Assembly (NCBI RefSeq): GCF_022695595.1
Contig: NZ_CP074380.1
Span: forward strand, 3,732,001-3,796,000
Origin: Streptomyces sp. MST-110588
GTDB lineage: Bacteria > Actinomycetota > Actinomycetes > Streptomycetales > Streptomycetaceae
Reading direction: 5' to 3'
DNA length: 64,000 nt
The notes under the pieces: model-generated
What the model was told of the DNA's origin: nothing
Databases searched by the model: none
What the model saw: only the letters and a program-made list of their open reading frames with translations
Shown: piece after piece, positions 16,688 to 25,533 of the stretch
Layout of the letters: the number at the start of each line of letters is the position of its first letter
Position numbering within the stretch: the stretch's first letter is position 1
Translations under genes and position numbers: made by a program

Positions 16688-17386
16688 GTGGCGTTGGTGG
16701 TGGCACAGAAGGTGCCGGCGTCGTCGATCATGGCCGTTCCCCATGGTCCAGCGGGCGTGGGCTCGGCCAGACGTCGTCTGCGCGACGATCTGCTGGCAAG
16801 TGGCATTCAGGGCGGCGTCGTCGATGACGCGGTCCTTATTCTTTCGGAATTGCTGAGCAATTCGTATCGGCACGCGCGTCCGATATACGCGAACGGCGCA
16901 CCGGATTCCGTACGGGCCCCCGTACCGGACTCCATATGCGGCCCCGCACGGGATTCCGGGCCGGGCGCCGCGCGCGATGCGGCGGCGGAGCCCGTACCCG
17001 ATTCCGTACGGGCTTCGTGGCGTATCGACGGACAGGGGCAATTGACCGTTTCGGTCACCGACGGAGGGGGTCCCACCCGACCACTTCCGGCCACTCCTTC
17101 GGTCACCGCGCGCGGCGGCCGGGGTCTTGCGATCATCCGGTCCTTGGCCAAGGACTGGGGAGTGCATGACAGTGAGGGAGAAGTGACGGTCTGGGCCGTC
17201 CTGTCGGTGCACGACGCGTTCGCTGCCCGCGTGGACCTGGCGCCGGCTCCCCTCGGCGGGGAAACGGCACGCCCGACCAGATTGCCGAACGGGGTGCCCA
17301 GACCCCTGCCGAACGGCCTGCCGGGAGGGCTCTCTCCCGCGCTGGCGGCCGAACTGGCCCTGGCGGACCTGGAAGAGCCCGCGTGA
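16688..17386 (+). CDS. HATPase-domain (anti-sigma/SpoIIAB-like) regulatory protein
   Basis: A 232-residue protein with a GHKL ATP-binding fold. The N box is LSELLSNSYRHA, then VSVTDGGGPTRP (G1) and GGRGLAIIRSLAKDWGV (G2). It is split by a ~45-residue Pro/Asp/Ser-rich insertion after the N box, which carries repeated PDS(V/I) motifs. The C-terminus is a Leu/Pro/Gly-rich tail. Streptomyces has many such stand-alone kinases or anti-sigma-like proteins; the partner here is unknown. GTG 16688 is firmly supported by AAGGAGGT at 16673-16680. Neighbouring genes give no functional clue. Confidence 0.88.
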   Translation: MALVVAQKVPASSIMAVPHGPAGVGSARRRLRDDLLASGIQGGVVDDAVLILSELLSNSYRHARPIYANGAPDSVRAPVPDSICGPARDSGPGAARDAAAEPVPDSVRASWRIDGQGQLTVSVTDGGGPTRPLPATPSVTARGGRGLAIIRSLAKDWGVHDSEGEVTVWAVLSVHDAFAARVDLAPAPLGGETARPTRLPNGVPRPLPNGLPGGLSPALAAELALADLEEPA

Positions 17387-17536
17387 GGGGCTGTAGGAGG
17401 GGTTCTGAATGAGGGGCTCTGTATGAGAGGCCGCATGAGGGGCTCTGTGGCTCTGTGTGAGGAGCTGCCGAGGCTCCGCATGGAGGCTCGTGCGGGGGCT
17501 CCGTAAGGGCCCTGCACAGGGTTCACGTAAGGGCTT

Positions 17537-17573
17537 CACAGGGGCCCGCGCAGAGGCCGCGCGGGCCCCTGTG
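17537..17573 (+). terminator. Strong hairpin terminator
   Basis: Perfect 15-bp stem, CACAGGGGCCCGCGC (17537-17551) with GCGCGGGCCCCTGTG (17559-17573), and a 7-nt loop. It lies 150 bp past the HATPase gene and upstream of the SEC-C gene. The rest of 17387-17729 has no gene; 17390-17510 contains imperfect direct repeats around GAGGGGCTCTGT. Confidence 0.75.
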
Positions 17574-17729
17574 GCACGACCGGTCGGCGCACTGCCGCCC
17601 GTACGGCCACGGCGCCCGGCCGCCCGTACGGTGGCGGCGCGCTGCCCGGCGAGGCGATCGGGCTAGGCTCGCGCCGACGCGTGCCCGTACGCGTCCGCCT
17701 GCCAGGACCGACCAGGAGACACCCTCGCC

Positions 17730-18706
17730 ATGGCCAAGAAGCACCGCCCCAGACCAAGGCAGCAAGCTCGCACAACTCCCGGATCACCAACGGGGAGGTG
17801 CCCGTCGTCGGTGCGCGCGAGCCCTGCCCCTGTGGCTCGGGCCGCCGCTACAAGGCATGTCACGGCAGGTCGGCGGCGCAGGCCGCGACCGAGCTGGTGC
17901 GCCGCCCCTTCGAGGGGCTGCCGGGCGAGTGCGACTGGGTGGCGCTGCGTGAACTGGTGCCCGCCGCGACGGTCGAGCTGACGCTCAAGGGCGGGCTGCC
18001 GCAGGGCGTGCCCTCGGTGACGCTGGCGACCGTCCTGCCCATGGCCTGGCCCGCGCTGCGCCGTGACAACGGCGCCGTCCTCCTCGGACTGCAGAACGAC
18101 ACCGCTTCGGGTGACATCAGCCGCGACCTGGCGGACACCCTCCAGCGCGCGCTGACCGCCGAGCCCGGTACGCCGGTCGCCGCCGCCCGCGCGGGTGCCG
18201 ACGGGCCGCGCCTGCAGGACCTGCTGGACCTGGACGCGCCGTTCGAGCCGGTCGTCCACACCGGCTTCGAGTTCTGGGTGGAGGACGCGGACAACGCGTC
18301 GGGCGAGGTGGCGGCCTCCCTGGAGCGGGCGAACGCCGCGGCCATCCCGACCGCGCGGCTCGCCGGGCTCGAAGGCGCCTACTGGTGCGAGGCCCCCGGG
18401 AAGAACCACCTGCGCTGGGTCATGTCCCACCCGGAGGAGAAGCTGCTGGACGCGCTCGCGCGGCTGCACGCCGCCGGGACGTCCGCGCTCGGCGAGGGCA
18501 CCCGCCTGGTCGGGTCCTTCCGCGCGCACGGACTGGTCGTACCGGTCTGGGACCTGCCCTCGCAGATGGGCGCGGAGGAGGCGGCCGGGCCGGCCGCGGC
18601 GTTCGGCGAGCGGCTCGCCGGGGCGCTGGCCTCGGACGCCCCGCTGACCCCGGAGGAGCGCCGGGCCCGCAGTGGTCTCACCAACCGTCAGGTAACGCTG
18701 AGCTGA
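17730..18706 (+). CDS. SEC-C motif DUF5926 family protein with apparent N-terminal frameshift
   Basis: About 320 residues. The zinc-binding SEC-C motif PCPCGSGRRYKACHG lies near the N-terminus, and the rest is a DUF5926-like domain (ELVRRPFEGLPGECDWVALR to SGLTNRQVTLS). The natural start ATG 17730, with AGGAG at 17714-17718, encodes MAKKHRP and then runs out of frame. From base 17750 the frame one base back reads QTKA and continues into SEC-C. The family N-terminus as I remember it (MAKK-PQTKA) spans both pieces, so one C appears missing from the run at 17747-17750. If the sequence is right, translation would have to start at a later in-frame codon such as GTG 17798, which lacks a spaced ribosome-binding site. 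SEC-C proteins contact SecB/SecA-like partners or nucleic acids; the role here is unknown. Confidence 0.8.
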
Positions 18707-19142
18707 CAGTGACGACAGTGGCGCGAGGGACGTGACTCCTGTCACAACTCCCCGTGTACACCGGGAAATGCGCGTCCGGAATTCCACGATCGAATTTGCG
18801 AACGGCCGATCTCTTGTTACCGTTCTAGGAGCCCGGTCGCTGGTGCATCCCCCGTCGCCAGCGACCGGGCGCTTCCATGTCCCGGTGCCGCCGCCCCGGG
18901 CCCGCCCGGACGTTGCGCGTTCCGCGCCTGGTCCGGCCGCCTGCGGCCCGCCTCGGCCGCCTTCCGTACCGGCTCCTCGCCCCGCCGGCCGGTCCCCGTA
19001 CGCACGGCTGTGGAAGTGCCTCCTGCGGCCTGCGGAACGCGTCCGCACCGTCCCCGTGGGACCGGACTCCGACCCGGGAACCGGCCGATCGCCGTCCCGC
19101 GCACCGGCCGTGCACCGGCCCGGCGTTGCTCCGAACGGGTCG
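18707..19142. other. Intergenic region with terminator hairpin
   Basis: This 436-bp region contains a perfect 13-bp inverted repeat, GCCCGGTCGCTGG (18831-18843) and CCAGCGACCGGGC (18858-18870). It is a probable terminator for the SEC-C gene, possibly shared with the convergent secreted-protein gene. Several open frames cross 18870-19142, but they have Arg/Pro-rich compositions typical of shadow frames. Confidence 0.55.
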
Positions 19143-19907
19143 TCATTGGTCCGAACCTCTGGCGGGCAGGGTGGAGTTGCTGCCCGCCCGCAGCAACAGC
19201 CGCTCCCCGTCCACGTCGGACACCTCCGCCACCGCGCTGTACGCGCCGTAGGCCCCTTCCTCCCCCGCACGGCCCTCCAGCAGCCCGCTGCCAGCCTCGG
19301 AGCCCGCCGCCTCACCGTTCCCGCCCCGGCCCCCGTCCAGGCCCTGTACGGTCCGCTCAGCCGGTGTCTCGCACGTCCCCGGCTCGTCCCCGGCGGGCAC
19401 CTCGCAGTGCGCCTGTACGGTCCCGCCGTCCGGCCGCATCAGCGTCAGTTCGGCACGCAGCGGTGCTCCCGAGGTGTTGCGGTAGTACGTACGCGCCCAT
19501 GTGCGGCCGTCCGCGGCCACGACACAGGTCTGCGCCTCGACGCCCGCGGGAGAGGCCAGTTCGGGCCCGCACCGCGCCGTGTGCCGGACCGCCGTACCCC
19601 CCGGGCTCAGGCCCAGGCCCGCCAGCAGCTCACCGTCGGCCTTTCGCGTACGGCCGAAAGGCCCGGCGTCCGCGCTCCCGCCCGCCGCCGACGCGAGCGG
19701 CTCACCGGCGCCGTACGGCGTGCGGGACCGCCCGGACGAGGGCGCGTCACGCGCGCCGGACCGCTCCGAGGGCCCGGGCACGGCCTTGGCCGGCTCGGCG
19801 CGCCCGGACTCGGCGGGCCCCGCTGTCGCGGCGGCCAGGGGCAGCGCGATGGCGAGCGCCACCGTGCTCGCGAGTGCGATCATGCGGAGATTCGGCGCGC
19901 GCTCCAT
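19143..19907 (-). CDS. Secreted protein of unknown function
   Basis: A 254-residue exported protein. The signal peptide is MERAPNLRMIALASTVALAI followed by ALPLAAATAGPA, and the next ~75 residues are Pro/Gly/Ala/Ser-rich and probably disordered. The remaining ~165 residues form a β-rich domain with three Cys (ARCGPELA, AQTCVVAADG, AHCEVP...TCETP region) that may form disulfides. The segments WARTYYRNTSGAPLRAELTLMRPDG and SAVAEVSDVDGERLLLRAG look immunoglobulin-like. ATG 19907 is the only start giving a signal peptide. No recognised family. Confidence 0.75.
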   Translation of the reverse strand: MERAPNLRMIALASTVALAIALPLAAATAGPAESGRAEPAKAVPGPSERSGARDAPSSGRSRTPYGAGEPLASAAGGSADAGPFGRTRKADGELLAGLGLSPGGTAVRHTARCGPELASPAGVEAQTCVVAADGRTWARTYYRNTSGAPLRAELTLMRPDGGTVQAHCEVPAGDEPGTCETPAERTVQGLDGGRGGNGEAAGSEAGSGLLEGRAGEEGAYGAYSAVAEVSDVDGERLLLRAGSNSTLPARGSDQ

Positions 19908-19928
19908 GGGACCCACCTGCTGTTGACC

Positions 19929-19968
19929 GGCCGTCGGCGGATGACCGACGGTTCGACCGCCGACGGCC
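19929..19968. promoter_or_regulatory. 12-bp inverted repeat upstream of the secreted protein gene
   Basis: Perfect arms GGCCGTCGGCGG (19929-19940) and CCGCCGACGGCC (19957-19968) with a 16-nt spacer containing a further partial copy, ACCGACGGT. It lies 20 bp upstream of the gene start. It could be a 5'-UTR hairpin or an operator. The remaining 19969-20237 stretch shows nothing else. Confidence 0.45.
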
Positions 19969-20237
19969 CAACGGTCCGGCGAGGCGACTTGGGTACCGGC
20001 CGGGCGCAGCGGCCGACGGCTTGTCGATGCGCCGAACATAGCGGTCACAGGGGGGCGCATCGGAGGCTCACGCACCCGATTCCCCTGGAACACCGGACGC
20101 CTCATACCCGTACGAGTGAATCGCGAGCGCGTCGCTTCATTCAGCAGGACGGTCGGGTATGGAGCGAGCGCCTCCGCACGTCCGCGTCCGGCCCCGTGCC
20201 GGGCCACATGCCGGGTCCCGGCACCCCCGCCCCCGCG

Positions 20238-20975
20238 TCAGTACGCCAGCCGGCTGCCGCCGTCCGGGGCGCTGGTGCTGGCCGCCACCAGCGCGTCCAC
20301 GATGGTCGCCACCTGCGGCAGCCAGGGCGCGCCGGTCCCGGCGGCGGGCGGGCGCTCCCAGCGCACCTTCCCCGCGCCGATCTGCGAGGGCGGCAGCACC
20401 ACATAGCCGCCCTCGCCGTGGAACCGCAGCGAGCTGGGCACCCACGCGTGCGAGTGCAGCAGCTCGCCCAACTCCTCCAGGCAGTACGGCGAGACGAGCA
20501 GCGACCAGCGGGTGGGCGTGGCGACGACCGGACCCAGACGTACGCCGAAGTGGTCCAGGGCCGCCAGGGCCCGCGCCCCGGCCACCGCCGGCAGGCTCAC
20601 GGCGCACGGCGCCCGGCCGCCGGTGGCCAGCACGACGGGCGCGTCGGGCCGGTTGGTCCACCACCAGCGCACCATACGGGCGTCGGTCGTGGCCGCGAAC
20701 AGGCCGGGGTCGAAGGGGTGCGCGCCGGGTACCGGGCAGTCCGGGTCGGGGCAACTGCACGGCCGGGCGGCGCGCTCGGCCCGGCCGGGCCACCCGCTCG
20801 TCGTACGGCCGCCCGCCGTACGACCGCCGGGCGGCCGTACGGCTGCCTGGAGTCCTACGCCCGGGAGTACGGGCCACTGCCACTCGGTGGCGCAGTGGAG
20901 CGCCGCACCGAGCAGTGCCGGCCTTCCGCCGCGCCGGAACAGGAGCTTGCGTCGCCTTCCGAGGATCTCGCGCAT
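20238..20975 (-). CDS. Degenerate prim-pol-like protein (primase/polymerase fold without catalytic DxD)
   Basis: A 245-residue Streptomyces protein that opens MREILGRRRKLLFRRG and has the layout of small prim-pol proteins: a Cys/His cluster (CSCPDPDCPVPGAHP), a VRWWWTNRPDAPVVLATG segment, and the C-terminal GGYVVLPPSQIGAGKVRWER strand-loop that in active enzymes carries the last motif. Where the DxD motif is expected the sequence reads APCAVSLPAVAG, so the metal-binding pair is absent. A regulatory or structural role is more likely than synthesis. ATG 20975 has AAGGAA upstream; a longer in-frame start at 21029 is less plausible. Divergent from the SpoIIE-type phosphatase gene. Confidence 0.72.
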   Translation of the reverse strand: MREILGRRRKLLFRRGGRPALLGAALHCATEWQWPVLPGVGLQAAVRPPGGRTAGGRTTSGWPGRAERAARPCSCPDPDCPVPGAHPFDPGLFAATTDARMVRWWWTNRPDAPVVLATGGRAPCAVSLPAVAGARALAALDHFGVRLGPVVATPTRWSLLVSPYCLEELGELLHSHAWVPSSLRFHGEGGYVVLPPSQIGAGKVRWERPPAAGTGAPWLPQVATIVDALVAASTSAPDGGSRLAY

Positions 20976-21623
20976 GAGCGCTCGTTCCTTTCCGTTAACG
21001 CCGAGGGCTATGTCCATCGCACTGAGCACTACGCACTACATGCTGGTTCGTCCCGCTTTGTGGAGGTTCTCGGCGGTTGCCGGCCGCCCCACCACATGGA
21101 TCTCATTCACTGCGCGTACAGAGCAGCGCATCACGCCGTACACCGAGCGTGGAACGTGGCGGGGGGTGGCGCGCGCAGGGCGCTTGCTGTCCCGTAGTGC
21201 ATCCCGCCACTTGGGGGTGCGGCGCGGTCGTCGCCGTGTAAGACGCCCGTGCCGGTCGGAGAGTTCCGGTGCGGGTTCAACTGTCCCCGCCCTTTTCGAC
21301 TCCTACCCGCCACATCGGCCGTGACGCGCTGTCGATCGCCGTCAGTCGACCTCGAATTGACGCCCGGTGGGACATTTTCCGGCCAAACTTTCCATCCCAC
21401 AGACACCACAAGCCCCAACAGGACAATGCTGGACATCCCATCACCGGGGCGTGTACATGTGGAGGGATTGATAGCGGAGCAACACGACATGGGGGTTTGC
21501 GATGCTATTGAGAAAATCGAGCGGTCGGACACACTGTGCGACAGCCCTCCCCGCAACGTCGAAATCCATCCCGTTCACCGTCCTGACCTCGGAAGACACC
21601 CGGCGCGACGTAAGCCGTCGGCC
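20976..21623. other. Long divergent intergenic region
   Basis: This 648-bp region between the prim-pol-like gene and the phosphatase gene has clearly lower GC at 21330-21600. Frames cross it, but none shows coding composition or a good start. It presumably holds both promoters. A TTGACG hexamer at 21357 is a candidate -35 without a clear -10. Confidence 0.45.
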
Positions 21624-23645
21624 ATGAGCACCCCCCACCTGCCGAAAGTGGCCGGAATCGAACCCACACTTCCCGGCCCCGCGCACACTGCCGAGCCTTC
21701 TTCGGCTCCCCCGGCCGCCTCCCCGGCCACTTCTGCTTCTGCTACCGCCGCCGGTACGGCCACCGGCCCCGGGCCCGGGCCCGACGCCGGCTCAGATGCC
21801 GGGGCCGGACCCGGCGCCGCCTCCGCGGACGTCTCGCCCGCCGTCCGGCTCGCCGCCGTCCAGGACCGACTCGCCGGCTGGATCTCCGACCTCACCACCC
21901 TGCACGACCTGACCGGACAACTGGCGCGTACGCGGGCCCTGGACGACGCCCTCCAGGAACTGCTGCGCGCCGGAGCGTCCCTGGTCGGCGCGCGCCGCGG
22001 CCTGGTCATCCTCGAACCGGCCGACGGCCTGGGACCGGACACCACCCTCGGCCTCGGGCTCGGCCGGGCCGACATCGGTGACATCGAGACCGTCCCGCGC
22101 CGCGCGCTGTCCTATGGGCGCATCCTCGACGGCCTTCCGGAACGGGAGAGTGCCGAGGGGTACGGGGGCGGGTCCCGGGCCTCTGGGGCGCACGGCACCG
22201 GCACTGGTACGGGTGCCGGAATCGGTGCCGATGCCAGTGCCAGTGCCGGTGCCGATATGGGGGCGGGTGGCAGTACGCCGGGTTCTGTCTCCCCGGCGGA
22301 CACCGACGCCCCCGGCGCGGGCCCCGCCACCGGCCCCGCCACCGGCACCTCCGACGTCACCGAGCCCGACATCCCCGGCGCCCCCGGCCTGGACCCGCGC
22401 CTGCGCGAGGTCGCCGCCCGCCTCGGCTACGCCGCCAGTTACGCCGTACCGCTCGCCGCCGCCCCCATGGGAGGGATCGGCGCCGCGGTCTGGCTCTACG
22501 ACGAACCGGCCCGCCCCACCGCGCGGCAGCGCCACCTCATCGGCCTCTACCTCGCGTACGCCACCGAGCACCTGGCCCGCCTGCTGGAACTGCGCCGCCA
22601 GGAGCGGACCGTCGCCACACTCCGCGAGGAGCTGCTGCCCAGCCGGCTGCCGCGGATCCCGGGCGTACGGCTCGCGGTACGGCACAGCTCCGGGCCGCTG
22701 GGCGGCGGCGACTGGTACGACGCGCTGCCGCTGCCCGACGGCGCGCTGGGCCTGGCCATCGGGTCCGTCACCGGCTCGGGGCCGAGCGCGGTGGCCGCGA
22801 TGGGCCGCCTCAGGGCGTCCCTGCGCGCCTACGCGGTCATGGAGGGCGAGGATCCGGTGGCGGTCCTCTCCGACCTGGAGCTGCTGCTGCGGCTGACCGA
22901 ACCGGCCCGCAGCGCCACCGCGCTGTTCGCCTTCGCCGAAGCCCCGCCGGCGGTTCCCGGGCCTCTTCCCGGGTCGCTTCCCGGTCCCCATACCGGGCCT
23001 CTCCCCGGCCCGGGCGCGACGGACGGACCCGGAGCCGGACCGGGCGGACCGTATGGGCCGGCCGGAACCCCCGGGCCTCCCGGGCCTCCCGGACCGCTCG
23101 GACCGGGACCGTCCCCGTCCGGTGGCCCCCCGGTGACCGGGCCGTCCCCGCTGTCCGTCCGCGGCCCGGTCGGCGGCCCGCCCGACCCGTACGGTTACCC
23201 CGGCCCCGGTGGTCCCGTACCCGGCAGCCCGGGCTCCCCCGGCGTTCCCGGTGCTCCCGGCGGGCCGGTCGCCCGCAGGATCGTGCTGGCCGGAGCGGGC
23301 CACTGCCCCCCGCTCCTCATCGGTGACCACCGCGCGGAGTTCGTGGAGACCTCGCTGTCCGCGCCGCTGGGCATGCTCGCGTGCTGGGAGGCACCGAGCG
23401 TGACCATCGAACCGGTACGGGGCGAGACGCTGCTCCTCTACAGCGACGGGCTGCTGCACCGCACCGGCGACCCCATGGACCGCGCCTTCGCCCGGCTGCA
23501 CACGGCGGCGGCCGGCGTCCCCAAGGCCGTACGCCGCGACCCCGAAGCGATCGTGGATCACATGGTCCGCGCGCTGCTGCCGCAGGGCCTGGAGGACCCG
23601 CGGTCGCAGGAGGACGTCGTCCTGCTCGCCGCCCATTTCGAATAG
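21624..23645 (+). CDS. GAF-SpoIIE (PP2C-type) phosphatase-like protein
   Basis: About 673 residues. A Pro/Ala/Gly-rich N-terminus is followed by a GAF-like sensor (WISDLTTLHDLTGQLARTRA through the YGRILDG region and, after a Gly/Ala/Asp repeat insertion, PRLREVAARLGYAASYAVPL). Then a linker helix LLELRRQERTVATLREELLP leads into a SpoIIE domain. GGDWYDALPLPDGALGLAIG is intact, but the following metal motif reads SVTGSG where active enzymes have D-V-x-G-(H/K)-G. The domain is then split by a ~110-residue collagen-like Gly-Pro insertion before LAGAGHCPPLL, YSDGLLHRTG and EDVVLLAAHF. Relatives dephosphorylate anti-anti-sigma proteins; activity here is uncertain. ATG 21624 has no clear ribosome-binding site, so the start is approximate. 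Confidence 0.85.
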   Translation: MSTPHLPKVAGIEPTLPGPAHTAEPSSAPPAASPATSASATAAGTATGPGPGPDAGSDAGAGPGAASADVSPAVRLAAVQDRLAGWISDLTTLHDLTGQLARTRALDDALQELLRAGASLVGARRGLVILEPADGLGPDTTLGLGLGRADIGDIETVPRRALSYGRILDGLPERESAEGYGGGSRASGAHGTGTGTGAGIGADASASAGADMGAGGSTPGSVSPADTDAPGAGPATGPATGTSDVTEPDIPGAPGLDPRLREVAARLGYAASYAVPLAAAPMGGIGAAVWLYDEPARPTARQRHLIGLYLAYATEHLARLLELRRQERTVATLREELLPSRLPRIPGVRLAVRHSSGPLGGGDWYDALPLPDGALGLAIGSVTGSGPSAVAAMGRLRASLRAYAVMEGEDPVAVLSDLELLLRLTEPARSATALFAFAEAPPAVPGPLPGSLPGPHTGPLPGPGATDGPGAGPGGPYGPAGTPGPPGPPGPLGPGPSPSGGPPVTGPSPLSVRGPVGGPPDPYGYPGPGGPVPGSPGSPGVPGAPGGPVARRIVLAGAGHCPPLLIGDHRAEFVETSLSAPLGMLACWEAPSVTIEPVRGETLLLYSDGLLHRTGDPMDRAFARLHTAAAGVPKAVRRDPEAIVDHMVRALLPQGLEDPRSQEDVVLLAAHFE

Positions 23646-23679
23646 GCCGAACAGCGGCCGACCCCAGGCAGCACCCCTC

Positions 23680-23755
23680 ACGCACTCCTCGCGCACTCCT
23701 CACGCACTCCTCGCCCACTCCTGGTGCCCTCCTCGTGCACTCTTCGCGCACACAC
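23680..23755. repeat. Short degenerate tandem repeats
   Basis: A run of 10-11-bp units related to CGCACTCCTC between the phosphatase and aminopeptidase genes, six to seven copies with drift. It has no coding role. Confidence 0.6.
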
Positions 23756-23891
23756 CGACGCACACCGCCACCGCCCCGTCCCCGGTGGCGCGACAGGACC
23801 GAAAGCCGCAAAAGTTCATGGCTTCCTGCCCCTGGACCGCCCTTCATTCGCACATACGATGGAGGGCGATTCAGTCCTAAAAGGAGGCATG

Positions 23892-25367
23892 GTGACCGAC
23901 GAGCTCACGCCGGAGACCCCGGACAGCGAAGAGCAGCCGATCAAGCAGCGCAAGAACGGCCTTTACCCGGGCGTCTCGGACGAGCTCGCGGAGAACATGA
24001 AGAGCGGCTGGGCCGACACCGAGCTGCGCGACCTCAAGCCCGTCGAGCAGGCCCCGAACGCCGCCCGGCGGCGCGAGGCGCTGTCCCGGCGCTTCCCGGG
24101 CGAGCGGCTGGTGATCCCGGCGGGCAACCTCAAGACCCGTTCGAACGACACCGAGTACGACTTCCGTGCCGCGACGGAGTACGTCTACCTCACCGGCGAC
24201 CAGACCGAGGACAGCGTGCTCGTCCTGGAGCCGCGGGCCGACGGCGCCGAGGGCCACGACGCGACGCTCTACCGCCTGCCCCGCTCCAACCGCGAGAACG
24301 GCGAGTTCTGGCTCGACGGCATGGGCGAGCTGTGGGTCGGCCGCCGCCACAGCCTCAGCGAATCCGAAGCGCTGCTCGGCGTTCCGTGCAAGGACGTACG
24401 CGAGCTGGCCGAGGCGCTGCGCGAGGCCACCGGCCCGGTCCGGGTCGTACGCGGCCACGACGCCGGCATCGAGGCCGCGCTGACCGACAAGGTCACCGCC
24501 GAGCGCGACGAGGAGCTGCGCGTCTACCTCTCCGAGGCGCGGCTGGTCAAGGACGACTTCGAGATCGGCGAGCTCCAGAAGGCCGTCGACTCAACCGTCC
24601 GCGGCTTCGAGGACGTCGTGAAGGTCCTGGACAAGGCCGAGGCGACCAGCGAGCGCTACATAGAGGGAACGTTCTTCCTGCGGGCCCGCGTCGAGGGCAA
24701 CGCCGTCGGCTACGGCTCCATCTGCGCCGCCGGTCCGCACGCCACCACGCTGCACTGGGTCCGCAACAACGGACCGGTCCGCCCCGGCGACCTGCTCCTG
24801 CTGGACGCGGGCGTGGAGACCACCACCCTCTACACCGCGGACGTGACCCGTACCCTGCCCATCGACGGCACCTACACCGACCTCCAGCGCAAGATCTACG
24901 ACGCGGTGTACGAGGCCCAGGAGGCGGGCATCGCGGCCGTCAAGCCGGGCGCGAAGTTCCGCGACTTCCACGACGCCTCGCAGCGCGTCCTCGCCGAGAA
25001 GCTCGTCGAGTGGGGCCTGGTCGAGGGCCCGGTCGAGCGCGTCCTGGAGCTGGGCCTCCAGCGCCGCTGGACCCTGCACGGCACCGGCCACATGCTCGGC
25101 CTGGACGTCCACGACTGCGCCGTGGCCCGTACGGAGACGTACGTCAACGGCACACTGGAGCCGGGCATGGTCCTGACCGTCGAGCCCGGCCTGTACTTCC
25201 AGGCCGACGACCTGACCGTGCCGGAGGAGTACCGCGGCATCGGCGTACGGATCGAGGACGACATCCTGGTCACCGAGGACGGCAACCGGAACCTCTCGGC
25301 CGCGCTGCCGCGCCGTGCCGAGGAGGTCGAGGCGTGGATGGCCGCCCTGAAGGGCGAGCAGTCCTGA
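23892..25367 (+). CDS. Xaa-Pro aminopeptidase (aminopeptidase P family, M24B)
   Basis: A 491-residue cytoplasmic metallopeptidase that removes the N-terminal residue when proline is second. It has an AMP_N domain (residues ~65-200, ERLVIPAGNLKTRSNDTEYDF) and the pita-bread catalytic domain. All five metal ligands are visible: Asp in LLLDAGVET, Asp in YTADVTRTLP, His in TGHMLGLDVHD, Glu in LTVEPGLYF and Glu in GVRIEDDILVT. The GTG at 23892 follows AAGGAGG by four bases; ATG 23889 is almost touching it. A monocistronic housekeeping gene, followed by a strong terminator. Confidence 0.94.
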   Translation: MTDELTPETPDSEEQPIKQRKNGLYPGVSDELAENMKSGWADTELRDLKPVEQAPNAARRREALSRRFPGERLVIPAGNLKTRSNDTEYDFRAATEYVYLTGDQTEDSVLVLEPRADGAEGHDATLYRLPRSNRENGEFWLDGMGELWVGRRHSLSESEALLGVPCKDVRELAEALREATGPVRVVRGHDAGIEAALTDKVTAERDEELRVYLSEARLVKDDFEIGELQKAVDSTVRGFEDVVKVLDKAEATSERYIEGTFFLRARVEGNAVGYGSICAAGPHATTLHWVRNNGPVRPGDLLLLDAGVETTTLYTADVTRTLPIDGTYTDLQRKIYDAVYEAQEAGIAAVKPGAKFRDFHDASQRVLAEKLVEWGLVEGPVERVLELGLQRRWTLHGTGHMLGLDVHDCAVARTETYVNGTLEPGMVLTVEPGLYFQADDLTVPEEYRGIGVRIEDDILVTEDGNRNLSAALPRRAEEVEAWMAALKGEQS

Positions 25368-25385
25368 CCCTCTGCTGTGATGCGG

Positions 25386-25458
25386 CGGGCCGCTGATCCG
25401 CGGCCCGTCAGGCACAGGTGACGGCCGGTGCCCCCTCTGGGGCCTCCCCGGCCGTCAC
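25386..25458. terminator. Bidirectional terminator with two hairpins
   Basis: First hairpin: CGGGCCGC/GCGGCCCG (25386-25407, 6-nt loop). Second hairpin: GTGACGGCCGG (25418-25428) with CCGGCCGTCAC (25448-25458), enclosing an inner GCCCC/GGGGC hairpin. They lie between the convergent aminopeptidase and tetR genes and directly abut a 13-bp tandem array. Confidence 0.75.
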
Positions 25459-25533
25459 TCGTCATTCCCACTCGTCATTCCCACTCGTCATTCCCACTCG
25501 TCATTTCCACTCGTCATTTCCACTCGTCATTTC
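25456..25533. repeat. Six 13-bp tandem repeats overlapping the 3' end of a tetR gene
   Basis: Units CACTCGTCATTCC (three copies) then CACTCGTCATTTC (three copies), with a seventh degenerate unit extending into the gene. On the minus strand each unit supplies a TGA. Because 13 is not a multiple of three, stops occur in all three frames beyond the end of the tetR gene. Confidence 0.9.

Noticed and set aside
18732..21197. Very long plus-strand frame across three genes
   Set aside because: Runs antisense to a signal-peptide protein and the prim-pol-like gene with shadow-type Arg/Pro composition.
21255..21310. tRNA-like 3' half (GCGGGTTCAACTGTCCCCGC)
   Set aside because: Only a T-arm-like hairpin is present. 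No anticodon arm, D-arm or acceptor stem can be folded around it.
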